This document shows, in pieces, positions 44,556 through 54,801 of a stretch of 64,000 bases of DNA (position 1 is the stretch's first letter; the number at the start of each line of letters is the position of its first letter). The notes beneath the pieces are model-generated. The model saw nothing but the letters and a program-made list of their open reading frames with translations. It was not told the origin of the DNA and did not search any database. This DNA is from Castanea sativa. Lineage: Eukaryota; Streptophyta; Magnoliopsida; Fagales; Fagaceae. Location of the stretch: positions 27,924,001 to 27,988,000 of the forward strand of contig NC_134021.1 of assembly GCF_040712315.1 (NCBI RefSeq), in the 5' to 3' direction. The position numbers were made by a program, and so were the translations under genes.

Positions 44556-45118
44556 TGAAGAGGACAAAATTTTACGGATGCCATGAGCAACTGTATTAGG
44601 TTATGGATGGTTAAAGGGACGAAAGCAACACGACAAAATGTGTTGAAGGTGGACGGACTCTCTGTGGCAAATGGACGGGAAAGTAGACAGATATGAAATG
44701 GACGGTGGCAAAGCCATGTGGCACCCACATGGTTTAATTGGTCCTCAAGGAGCTTAAAATGGAAATGTCTTGTACTTCACAATTAACCCTAATTAACAGA
44801 ATCTCTATATGGGAAGGATCCTGTAAAATATGTACATTTATGTGGATCTTCCCTATAAGAAAAAATTCCTCTTCGCCAAGAAACAAAAGCCAGTTCTACA
44901 CTACTATAAAAGCCCAAAACCCTCAGAGATCAAGGTACGCATAATTTCCTCCAGCTCTGGCACTTTAGAGTTGTGAGAGTTTTCTAACTTAACCTTCAGA
45001 GGGTATTTGGCCGGTACCACACTGGTACTCTCTGTAAGGTATTCTTCTTCTTTGTTGTGCAGGTTGTGTCTAGAGCGTGCTAGGATCGTGTGACTTACTG
45101 ACGATTTCGGCATCATCA
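44556..45118 (+). repeat. 5' LTR of element D
   Basis: This 563-bp LTR runs TGAAGAGGAC to GGCATCATCA, with TATAAAAG at 44905-44912. It lacks about 20 bp near its start relative to the 3' LTR and differs at many sites. Confidence 0.9.
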
Positions 45119-45120
45119 GT

Positions 45121-45138
45121 TGGCACAATCTGTGGGAA
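45121..45138 (+). promoter_or_regulatory. Primer-binding site, element D
   Basis: TGGCACAATCTGTGGGAA, two bases after the LTR, matches the sites of A-C with few changes. Confidence 0.7.
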
Positions 45139-45178
45139 AATCGTAAGCTATATTACCGCTTCTCGGACGAAAAGTTGC

Positions 45179-46154
45179 ATGGTGCTTACTCTCTCGATGG
45201 TGACCACTAACAATAAACAAGGAGACGAACCATGTACCACTGCCCTTGAGAGACAAGTTCAGACTCTTGCCGCGGCTGTTGAATGCCTCACCAAGCAAAA
45301 CTATGACCTAGAAGAGCAGTTACGCCAAAGGGACGCCGAGCCCCAAAATCAAGAAAAGGAGCAGGAGGGGGACAACTTTTAGCACACCAACAGTAGGCAG
45401 AATAGAAAAGGGCCAGAAGGCAATAACGCCATGAGCAGATCGACTGCCACAAATATCACCCCACCGAACCTGGTTGCAGAGATGCAGATGATGAAGGAAT
45501 AAATGGATCTGATAATGAATGCCCTCAGAGGATGGGTTTCAAGCGATCTCGATAAACTGGTACATCAAACAGATTCACTCTTCACTGCACCCATCACTTC
45601 ATTCCCCCTCCCACCAAAGTTCCGTATGCCATAAGTAGAAGACTACAACGAGTCAAGGGATCCTTTGGACCACTTGGAGTTGGTCAAGACCCTCATGCAC
45701 CTACAAGGCGTAGCAGACAAGATCATGTGTTGAGCCTTCCCAGTACATTGAGGGGTCCCGCAAGAGTATGCTTCAGCAAGTTGATGCCCAGAGGAAAATT
45801 CGTCAGCAAAGAAAGGACGATGTAGAGATTTGTCAACAAGGAAAATTGCAGAGATTCATCAGCAAAGAAAGGACGGACCAACCACAAAAGCAAGGTGCCC
45901 AGAGGGAAAACGAGTGTCCTAAACCACCCATAGGAGACATAAGGATGATTGTAGAGGGCCCCACAACTTCCTGTTCGACCAAGAAGGTGCACAAGACCTA
46001 TCTTAGGATGGTTCAGAACGTCCAGCTGACGGGTTTGGCCCCAAAGATGGCGCGCATCGATAACCCTGTAATCGGGTTCACAAAGGAGGATGCTCGATGT
46101 CTCCACCACCCATATGACGATGCACTTGTAGTGAGCATATGGATTGGGGACTAA
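45179..46154 (+). pseudogene. gag of element D
   Basis: The open N-terminus (ATG 45179, to 45382) encodes a coiled-coil-like LERQVQTLAAAVECLTKQNY. After a TAG the core continues with SFPLPPKFRMP, a TAA where Gln is expected, YNESRDPLDHLELVKTLMHL and a TGA for Arg. A large deletion at about 45770 joins it to the gag-PR linker, open at 45768-46154 (PPIGDIRMIVEGPTTS, NPVIGFTKEDARCLHHPYDD). Homologous to the gag of element C. Confidence 0.8.
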
Positions 46155-46694
46155 AACACTCATAGGGTCCTGGTGGATAATGGGAGCTCTGCTAATATAC
46201 TCTACTACCCAGCCTTCTAGTAGATGAGGATTAGGAAAGAACGGCTAACTTCAACTAATGCACCACTCGTTGGATTTGGAGGAATAAGAGTGTACCCATC
46301 CAGTGTAGTCACTTTGCCCGTAACAGTCGGTGATTACCCTCAACAGATCACCGAGGATGTCACATTCCTGGTTGTAGACTGTTCATCCGCTTACAACGCC
46401 ATCTTGGGCCATCCTACCCTTAATTCGTGGAAGGCCATAACCTCCACTTACCACCTGATGATCAAGTTCCCCACCAAATATGGAGTAGGAGAGGTACGAA
46501 GGGATCAAGTAGTAGCATGCGAGTGCTACATCGCCATGTGCTAGAGATGGACACCCATTTACAGACCATGTGCATAGAAGAACAATGGACGGTGGCAAAA
46601 CTAGTCAAAGGGTTGGAAGAGGTACTCCTCGATGACTCTAAGCCCAAGGGAACGATAAGAGTAGGTACTCATGCTAACCTGCCAGTCCGCTAGG
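46155..46694 (+). pseudogene. Protease of element D
   Basis: VLVDNGSSANILYYPAF near 46165-46215 is the aspartic-protease active site, with Asn where the D-T-G Thr is usual. Two adjacent TAG codons follow where QQ is expected. The frame 46224-46544 gives GFGGIRVYPSSVVTLPVT and YNAILGHPTLNSWKAI (flap and C-terminal half). A frameshift near 46540 leads to THLQTMCIEEQWTVAKLV, the PR-RT linker. Confidence 0.8.
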
Positions 46695-47689
46695 CACTCA
46701 CAGCATTTCTAAGGGAAAACCAGGATGTCTTCGCTTAGAGCCACGAAGACATGCCCGGAATCGATCCTTCGGTCATAGTCCATAAATTAAATGTCTCGCC
46801 CTTGTTTTCTCCCATCCACCAGAAGAAACGGGTGTTTGCGCAGGAGTGGTACAAGGCCATAGCGGAAGAAGTTCGCAAGTTACTTGAAGCTGAATTCGTA
46901 AGAGAAGTATACTACCCCGACTAGCTGACCAACGTGATGATGGTCAAAAAGGCCAACGGAAAGTGGAGAATGTGCGTAGACTTCACAGATTTAAACAGGA
47001 CTTGCTCCAAGGACAGCTGCCTTTTTTCCCCAATTGACATCTTGGTGGATTCGACAGTAAGACACCAGCTGCTGAGCTTCACAGACGCATTCTCTGGTTA
47101 CAACTAGATCAAGATGGATAAAGCCGATCAGGAGAAGACTTCTTTCATTACCAGCCAGGGTCTCTTATGCTATAAATTAATGCCATTCGAACTCAAGAAC
47201 ACAAGTGCCACGTATCAAAGGTTGATGAACAAGATGTTTTCACATCAAATTGGGAGGAACATTCAAGTCTACATCGACGACATGTTAGTAAAGAGCCTGC
47301 AGGAAGACAACCATTTGGATGACCTCAAGGAAACCTTTGATACCTTTCATTCGTACAGCATGAAACTAAATCTGAACAAATGTGCATTTGGGGTGACGGC
47401 TGGAAAGTTCCTAGGGTTTATGGTACCCCAAAGAGGTATTGAGGTTAACCCGGACAAGATACAGACAATAATGGAGATAACAAACATCAAGGAAGTACAG
47501 GGTCTCAACGACAAAGTAGCCACACTAAGCAGGTTCGCCTTAAGAGCAGCGGACAAGTGCTTGCCATTCATCCACACGTTGAAGAAGTCGTTTGAATGGA
47601 CAGCTGAATATCAGCAAGTGTTCAAAGACTTGAAAGCATACCTCTCCTACCCACCACTGCTGAGTCCCTCCAAACTGGGCGAGGAATAA
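46695..47689 (+). pseudogene. Reverse transcriptase of element D
   Basis: RT blocks are clear: [28 protein letters not shown] then a TAG, MPFELKNTSATYQRLMN, VYIDDMLVKS (the Y-I-D-D box) and KCAFGVTAGKFLGFMVPQRG, then connection text to SKLGEE. At least four stops (near 46690, 46736, 46922, 47105) are TAG in place of Gln or Trp. Confidence 0.87.
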
Positions 47690-48480
47690 TTCCTCTATTT
47701 GGCAATCTCTCCGGCAATTGTCAGCGTAGCCTTAGTCAGGGAAGAAGACAGGGTACAAAAGCCTGTATACTACACTAGCCAAGCACTCTAGGGTGCAGAA
47801 GAGAGATACCCCTTGATGGAAAAGCTCGCCTTGGTGTTGGTAACTGCAGCTCGTAAGCTCAAACCATACTTCCAGGCCCACACTGTGGTCGTCTTGACAA
47901 GCAAACCCCTGTGAAGAGCAATGAGCAGCCCTGAAGCAGCTGGACGGATGGCGTTATGGGTAATTGAGTTGAGTGAATTTGACATACAGTATCACCCATT
48001 AACGGCCATAAAAGGGCAAGCCATTGCTCACTTCATCACGAAATTCACAAACGCGGAGGACTAGGGGGCAGGAGCGCAGCCACAATGGAGTATTTACATG
48101 GATGGATCATCCAATAAATAGGCAGGTGGAGTTGGCATAGTTCTTCATTCTCTAGAAGGAGACGAGATCGAGTGCATGATCCGACTTGACTTCCCTATGA
48201 CCAATAACAAGGCGGAGTACGAAGCCTTAATAGTAGGGCTAGACCTAGCTAGAGTGGTAGGAGCTACAAATGTGGTCATGTATTGTGACTCTCAAGTAGT
48301 CACAAGTCAAGTGACTGGAGGTTACGAATGCAAGAGCGAACAGATGAAGAAGTACCTAGAGCAAGTGAAGTATCGAGTAAACAACCTCCAAGCGAAGTTC
48401 ATTCAAATCCTAAGGGAGGAGAACGAGCAAGCCAACCGCCTCGCCAAGGCTGCATCAGCAGAACACATGCTTATCCCTAG
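47690..48480 (+). pseudogene. RNase H of element D
   Basis: KPVYYTSQAL-stop-GAEERYPLMEKL (connection), WSIYMDGSSN with the first RNase H Asp, FPMTNNKAEYEALIVGL with the Glu, and VMYCDSQVVTSQVTG with the third Asp are visible. Stops at about 47688, 47788, 47913, 48062 and 48117 are mostly TAG for Gln or Trp. All three catalytic acids are kept. Confidence 0.85.
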
Positions 48481-49790
48481 CCAGGTACTGTCCTTTGTTC
48501 AAAATTCACCATTAATAAATGGCATCAATATACAGGAGGTAATTTTCGAAAACAACTGGACCACGCCGATAACCTCCTACTTAAAGGAAAGTATGCTACT
48601 AGACAGTAAGGAGGCCATTAGGAAGCTAAAGGTACAGGCAGCGCAGTTCGTACTAATAAAAGGCATCTTGTACAAAAGGGGCTTCTCCCGTCCGTACTTA
48701 AGGTGTCTTAACTTCGAGGAAGCAGATTATGTCATGAGAGAAGTACACGAAGGGGTGTGCGGGAACCATTCAGGATCGTGGTCTTTAGTGCATAAACTAA
48801 TTAGGGCAGAATACTATTGGCCCACCATGCAGAAGGATGCCCATACATACGTCAAAGCTTGTGACAAGTGTCAGAGGTTTGGCAACCTCATCAGGCAACC
48901 AACAAAGGAGCTTACCCCAATGATGGCCCTATGGCCTTTCGTTCAATGGGGGTTGGATATCATGGAATCGTTCCTAACAACAATTAGGTAGTTGAAATTC
49001 CTAGTAGTCAGTATAGACTACTTCCCCAAGTGGTTGGAAGCCAAAGCCCTGGCCACCATCACAGAGAAGAACATACGAAGCTCTGTATGGAGGAACATCA
49101 TCTGCAGGTATAGTATACCTAGGGTATTAGTCTCAGACAATGGGAAGCAGTTTGACAACGATTCATTCAGAGATTTTTGCTCACAACTAGGAATCAAGAA
49201 TCACTACTCATCACCCGCCCACCCTCAAGCCAACGGACAAGTCGATGTCACAAATCGATCCTTGCTCAAATCATCAAGACTCGGCTTAAGGGGGCAAAGG
49301 GAATATGGCTGAAAGAATTACCAAGCATTTTATGGGCTTACAGAACAACAACAAGGAAACCTACGGGAAAGACTCTGTTTCGACTAGCATACGGAAGCGA
49401 GGCAGTTATCCTGGCCGAGGTTGGACTCACAAGCTACAGAGTTGGAAGCTATGACGAGAGTGGGAATGATGAAGCTATGCACCTTCAGCTTGATTTAGTG
49501 GATGAGGTTAGAGTAACGGCTGAGCAAAGGCTAGCACAGTACCAGGACCTCATGGCTAAGCACTATAACTCCAAAGTCAGACACAGGGACTTCCAAGTTA
49601 GAGACCTCATCTTAAGGAAGGTGACGGGCACCACAAGAGATCCTGCCCAGCGAAAGCTTGGACCTAATTGGGAAGGACCCTACAAGATCGAGTCATGGTA
49701 AAGGAAAGGCACCTACCACCTGGAGTGCTAGACGGGCAAAAGTTACACCACCCATGGAACACGGAGCACCTGAAAAAGTACTACCAGTAG
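48481..49790 (+). pseudogene. Integrase of element D
   Basis: The zinc-binding domain HEGVCGNHSGSWSLVH ... CDKCQRFG leads to the core: VSIDYFPKWLEAKAL (Asp), RVLVSDNGKQFDN (Asp) and NGQVDVTNR, where the catalytic Glu expected after NGQ-A/V is Asp. A TAG near 48989 and a frameshift near 49270 split it. The C-terminal half (LPSILWAYRTTTRKPTG, RDLILRKVTGTTRDPA, KLGPNWEGPYKI) is open to 49701; after two further stops it ends LKKYYQ and TAG at 49788-49790. Confidence 0.85.
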
Positions 49791-49990
49791 ACAAGGGCAC
49801 GAACGACGCCACTCCTCATTTCTAGTTTACTTCCTTTAAAATAATTTTTACTATTAGCAGTATTATCTAAAAGCCCGAAGGGTAGTTGTTTTTATTTCTT
49901 TTTAAGAACAATTTCTACATGCGTGTTTTTCACAATAAGAAGAGTTATTCAGTTATGTCAAGTGTATGTGTACTAGGATTATTATTTATC

Positions 49991-50545
49991 AGGTCCACAA
50001 GTGGATGGGCTCATCCTAAAGTGATGACTCACATTCTTTATTAAGTTCATAAGTGGACGGGCTCATCCTAAAGGGATGACTCAGATTCATTATTAAGTCC
50101 ACAGGTGGACAGGCTCACCCTATAGGATGACTCACATCCGTTTAGTCCACAAAGTGGATGGGGTCATCCTAAAGGGATGACCTATATTGATGAAGTCCAC
50201 AAGTGGACGAGATCATCCCAAGGGGTGATTTGAATATATTAAGTCCAAAAGTGGACGAGATCATCCCAAGGGGTGATTTGATTATATCAAGTCCAAAAGT
50301 GGATGAGATTATCCTAAAGGAATGACCTACATTTATGAAGTCCACACGTGGACGGGTTCATCCCAAGGGGTGATTTGAATATATCAAGTCCAAAAGTGGA
50401 TGAGATTATCCTAAAGGGATGACCTACATTTATGAAGTCCACACGTGGACGAGTTCATCCCAAGGGGTGATTTGAATATTTTTAAGTCCACAAAGGGATG
50501 GGGTCATCCTTTGGGATGATTTGAATTTATCAAGGCAATAAGTGG
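49991..50545 (+). repeat. Tandem array of about 50-bp units with two small hairpins each, element D
   Basis: About 11 units carry GTCCACAAGTGGAC, a palindrome with 6-bp arms, and TCATCC(C/T)AA(A/G)GGG(A)TGA, a second inverted repeat. Spacing varies from 47 to 54 bp. It lies between the pol stop and the antisense gene's 3' end, the same slot as the arrays in A, B and C. Confidence 0.88.
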
Positions 50546-50738
50546 ACAGATGTATTGCAAACATATATTGACAGTTATATGGTCAAAATACAGACACCAA
50601 ATACTAAAATATTATAAAAGCCCAATAAAGGGCAAATGTCTACATGCAAGGCCTAAAATAGGCAACGGTTAACAAAAACATTGTTTTCCCAAAAATCTTT
50701 ACATGTACAAAAGAAAAATTAAATCAAAAAACAAAAAT

Positions 50739-52968
50739 CTACTCTTGGTCCACAGGGTCCTCTCCGTCCTTCCCTTTGGCAGTCTGATCCCCCTTAAGTG
50801 GACTGACTTCATACCCAATGGATTTGGCCTCTTCTACAGGAGCAGTCTCCCCGTCACCTTGAGGGTTAGCAATGGTGTCATTGGCGAACAACTCGTTAGT
50901 GCTTTCAGAGTAGACGGGCTGTGCTGGAGTCTGAGCCTAGGGTTCAAGGGAAACGTAGGACAGGTCCAGGTCAGGAAAAGAGGCCTTGACCTGACGGAAG
51001 CAGTCATCAAAGCCACCTGCAAATGAGCCACTGAGCTCCACTAGAAGGGCATCAGAGTCGCGATACTCATGTATCGCATTTTCGTTAGCCTGACGAAGCT
51101 GGTCCTTGACGTCTTTGATTTCTCCTTCCTTGTCTTCAAGGACCTTCCTCAGCACCTCCATCTGCTTCTCCAGTTCACCCCGGAGTTGCTCTAATGCAGC
51201 AAGTTTTTTCTCCTAGACTGCCTTCCAGGCCTTCAGCTCCTCCAGCTCCAGCACCATCGCCTTAGCCCTAACACGGTCCAACGCCATCTCATGAGAGAGA
51301 CAATGGTCCATCAACCCCTTCATCATTAGCATCCCTTGTAGAAACCAAAAAAGGGTTAAAAGAGTACGGAGACAATTTGACAAAAAGGAAAGGGACGGGC
51401 ATATTCACCTATGCGATGCTAAAGAGACCCGTCTCCCCCATGGCCTCGGTTGCATGATTGCTTAAGTCCTTATAATCGTCAGCTTTAATGATGGATGAAA
51501 GCTGCTCTAGTGCATACCTAGGGTCTTCACGGAGGAGGACAGGTGGTTTTTTGGTGACAAGAACCTGACTTGTCATGAAAACCTTTCCTTTCCCCGGACC
51601 AGGCAGGGTAGGTGTCTTCTTTGTTTCAGCCTTTACCCCGACGGCTGACTCCACCATGACCTTGGGTTTTTTAAGGGGACGGTTAGACTTCTCTGACGGT
51701 CTCCTCTTTAGGGACGGGTTGACTTGTACGGCAGTCTTAGGAGGCAAGCCGCCCTCTTGCTTCTTCTTCACCGCAGCCTACTGCTTTGTAAAGGCTCTCC
51801 TCTTACCTTCCTCCATTTCTACATCAAAGTAGATGGAGAGAAAAGGGTTTGGTAAATTACAAAAAGTAAAAGGAGAAAATAAAGGATGACAAACTTACGT
51901 CTGCATGTCTGACTGTCGTAGCGCGGGTAGCTTCAGTGGGCTCAAGACCGTCACAGTACCAATGGATTGTGTCCAAGGTAACAAGCTTCGTCCACACCCT
52001 CTTCTTCAATTTAATCGCAAAAAATTTCTCCAGAAAGCTCCACTGCTCCTAGGTCACCTCTGGACGGTCTTGAGCTGCAAAAAAGGGGACGGTTAGACCA
52101 ACAACAGTAAATAAAAAACATAATTTAAAACAAACGGACACCTACTAGACGAAGGCATTATGCCCCAAGTTTTGTCTACGGGCATATACTCCTGATCGTT
52201 GGGGTGACACATCTAGTCGTCACCTTAGAGGAAGAAATACCGACTCTTCTAGTTTCTGTTGGAGTCAAGAGTGTCACACATTAGCCTGAGTACAGGCTTC
52301 CTTGGTAGGAAGTTGTACATACCCTTGGACTAGCTAATCACGGATGGATAGTAGCAATGAAAGAACCCCTCCACCATCATCCTACGCTCCCCGTCACTCA
52401 AGACTCCATACAAGACTTCTGGACCAAGGAACACTCTTCAGGCTTTCAGAGTGATTTCGGTGACGGCTAGCCCCAGGTACTGAAGAAGACGACAGTGAAG
52501 AGTGCTTAGAGGGAACGTAAGTCCCGCCTTAAACATCTGCTTATATACCTTGACGTCCTCGACCCCCTCATAGTAACACTTTTTGGACTTGAAAGGTAAA
52601 CGGATAGGGATGCCGACGGGGATCTAGTACCTCTCCCTAAGGGACTCGAAATGTTTTCGCTTGATGGTAGAATTGAAATCGTTTACCATCCACAATGGGA
52701 GAAGGATAAACTCCCTAAGGCCATCCGAACCTACAACTGACTGGACGGGAGGATCAACGTAGATTATATTTGAACTGTTTGAGTCACCATTTAAACCTCC
52801 CTCTAACCCGACCACGTCCATGTCCTTATCCTCCTCCAAAGGAGAACTGGCAAACAGATCCCTTTCATCATGAGAGGTGTCGGGGTCATCATGACCAAAC
52901 GGATACACCTCATCGTAGCCCACTCCTTCGCGGACACACAATTGATCACTCGACACCTCACTAGACAT
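50739..52968 (-). pseudogene. Antisense multi-exon ORF of element D (decayed)
   Basis: ATG at 52968 opens MSSEVSSDQLCVREG. Proposed exons are 52968-52142, 52074-51899, 51818-51409 and 51334-50739. Introns begin GTGTCC, GTAAGT, GTGAAT and end TTGCAG, ATGTAG, TACAAG; they are 67-80 bp. Exon 1 has an acidic start, then IPVGIPIRLPFKSK, LLQYLGLAVTEI, GVLSDGERRMMVEGFFHCYY and MCHPNDQEYMPVDKTWG, which looks like the plant Transposase_28 (putative gypsy-type transposon) family. Exon 3 is Lys/Pro-rich (KRRPSEKSNRPLKKPK). Exon 4 has a coiled coil and RQVKASFPDLDLSYVSLEP. A TAG at 52626-52624 stands for Gln, and other stops occur. The plan equals that of A and B though the proteins are hardly alike, so the gene is old in this lineage. 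Confidence 0.62.
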
Positions 52969-53004
52969 TTGTCACCTACACGTGACGGATAAAACCCTAA
53001 GACT

Positions 53005-53089
53005 CTACAATTCTACGTAGACAACGGGCAAGCAATATTTAAAGTAAAAAACAAAAAGGAGAACTCAGTGAAAGGCAACGGATGCTTAC
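53005..53089 (-). other. Possible 5'-UTR intron of the antisense gene, element D
   Basis: The minus strand has GTAAGC at 53089 and TTGTAG ending at 53005, 37 nt before the ATG. Size and place match those of A and B. Confidence 0.42.
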
Positions 53090-53261
53090 CAGCTAAACGA
53101 TATGAAGAGGAAACGGACACAACGTAGCAGACAGTCGCAACAAGTGAACGGTCTCCAAAAAGCGACGGGGGAGACAAAGCTGAAAAGAAAGTAGACAGAG
53201 GCGCTCTGGCTCTGAAAATTTGTTGTGGGAAGTAAAAATGAGAGGGAGAAGCAACAGATAT

Positions 53262-53281
53262 ATATATATATATATATATAG
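53262..53281 (-). promoter_or_regulatory. (TA)n run at the expected antisense promoter, element D
   Basis: Ten TA repeats lie about 175 bp upstream of the candidate leader intron. They could serve as the TATA region or be a chance microsatellite. Overlapping frames with Ile-Tyr runs here are artefacts of the repeat. Confidence 0.35.
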
Positions 53282-53479
53282 AGGGAACGATGTGGAAGAT
53301 GAAGGGACACTTCGGTACGAGCAATTAACCACTAGAAACGTGCCACGTGCCCCTACTGCATTAATGGCACTAGGCTAGCCTATCAAATCATAATGCATTT
53401 CCTAAGGGTTGAGTTAAACCGTCACTCTATGGGTTCGTCTGGGAAATAAGTTGACGGACCCATAGAGTGAGGGGGCAAC

Positions 53480-54062
53480 TGAAGAGGACAATTAAAGTAT
53501 ATGATCTCATTTTACAGAACTTGTCATAAGCGATTGTACTAGGTTGTGGACAGTCAAAGGAAAGGAAGCAACACGACGAAACGTGTTAAAGGTGGATGGA
53601 CTCTTTGTGGCATATGGATGAGAAAGTAGACGGATATGAAGTGGATGGTGGCAAAGCCACGTGGCACCCACATGGTTTAATTGGTCCTCATGGAGCTTCA
53701 AATGGAAATGTCTTATACTTCACGATTAACCCTAATTAACAGAATCTCTATATGGAAAGGATCCCGTAAAATACGTACATTTATGAGGATCTTCCCTACA
53801 AGGAAAAATTCATCTTCGCCAAGAAACAAAAGTCGGTTCTACACTACTATAAAAACCCAAAACTCTAAAAGATCAAGGTATGCATAATTTCCCCCCAACT
53901 CTAACACTCTAGAGTTGTGAGAGTTTTCTAATTTAATTTTCGGAGGGTACTTGTCCGGTACTACACCGGTACTCTTTGTAAGGTCTTTTTCTTCTTTGTT
54001 GTGCAGGTTGTGTCTAGAGCGTGCAAGGATTATGTGACTTACTGACGATTTCAGCAACATCA
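53480..54062 (+). repeat. 3' LTR of element D
   Basis: This 583-bp LTR is preceded by the polypurine tract GAGTGAGGGGGCAAC and ends CAGCAACATCA. It has a TATA box (TATAAAAA, 53848-53855). Confidence 0.9.
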
Positions 54063-54176
54063 ACCTTAATTTGCTCTTCCTTGATCTCGTGGTCACCTTT
54101 GGTGTGGTACTTGCTTGTGCTCTTCAAGATCAGGGGATGCCACAAACTTGATCTCATTATAGATTTTCTAGAGTAT
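54063..54176 (-). pseudogene. PR-10 / Bet v 1-like protein, central fragment
   Basis: Minus-strand reading gives YNEIKFVASPD and, after a small deletion that shifts frame, ILKSTSKYHTKGDHEIKEEQ, then IK at the element D insertion joint. This is the strand 6/7 and loop region of PR-10 just before the C-terminal helix found at 44478-44555. The missing bases after SPD (normally a Gly-Gly-Ser loop) show that the gene was damaged apart from the insertion, before or after it. The 5' part (exon 1 and start of exon 2) was not recognised further right. Confidence 0.82.
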
Positions 54177-54239
54177 ATTAGTCAAAGCTGATAAAGGAAG
54201 CACAAATTCAAATGAAGAGAAAGAGAAAGTGGAACCTTT

Positions 54240-54691
54240 AACAGCTATCTTGCAAAAGTAACATTAGCCTAAACGATGACGTTTGAGTTAGTGTCAAACG
54301 ACATCGTTTTGGTCTAAATGTTTTATGTTTATTTTGAAGGAAGGCGCCGCCATTTTCTGTTATTGTGTTTAGAATGGACTTGCCTCTCCAGGCTTGCTCT
54401 GCCTCTCTGTTACACAAGCTTAACTTCAATAGATATTTTACACCCAGATATTTTGTAGTACAGCTGTAGAACAGTTAGTTTAGGTTGAGATTTCGTTACA
54501 TATCTATTAGGAGTTAGTTAAAGTAGAATGGTTCTAGAATTAGTGTCAATGTATGCTCTATAAATAGAGCTAATCTATATTGTATCTAAACTTATAAGCT
54601 TTAATATAATTTCACAGAATTGCTTACTCTAGAATTCTCTCTCTACTTGCAGTCCGCCAATGTTGCACTTCTTGATGCTCATCTTCTTTCA
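54240..54691 (+). repeat. 5' LTR (partial or degenerate) of a Ty1/copia element
   Basis: The end TTCTTTCA abuts the copia PBS. TATAAATA at 54559-54566 is the likely promoter. The left border is uncertain. An inverted repeat at about 54272-54310 (AAACGATGACGTTTGA and TCAAACGACATCGTTT, 15 of 16 positions pairing) may belong to the LTR or its flank. Confidence 0.55.
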
Positions 54692-54703
54692 TGGTATCAG
54701 AGC
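54692..54703 (+). promoter_or_regulatory. Copia primer-binding site
   Basis: TGGTATCAGAGC is complementary to the 3' end of plant initiator tRNA-Met, the usual Ty1/copia primer. Confidence 0.9.
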
Positions 54704-54801
54704 TCAAACCATGACTTTCGCTTCTTCATCCTTAATAAGCACTAACTCTCAACCTACTACACAATTCCCAATCTCATTCCCCTTTACTACTTCTCTCAAA
54801 T

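Larger units (their letters stand above)
44556..54062 (+). mobile_element. Element D: old gypsy (Tat-like) retrotransposon with antisense gene
   Basis: LTRs are 44556-45118 and 53480-54062; target duplication is GCCTT/ACCTT (44551-44555, 54063-54067; one mismatch). It has gag, PR, RT, RNase H and integrase on +, all with stops, a tandem array of about 50-bp units, and a four-exon antisense gene on -. It has the same plan as A and B but different LTRs and diverged proteins, so it is a separate family. It lies inside a PR-10 exon. Confidence 0.92.

Noticed and set aside
53013..53332. Three overlapping frames with Ile-Tyr repeats
   Set aside because: They are created by the (TA)n microsatellite in the antisense promoter region of element D.
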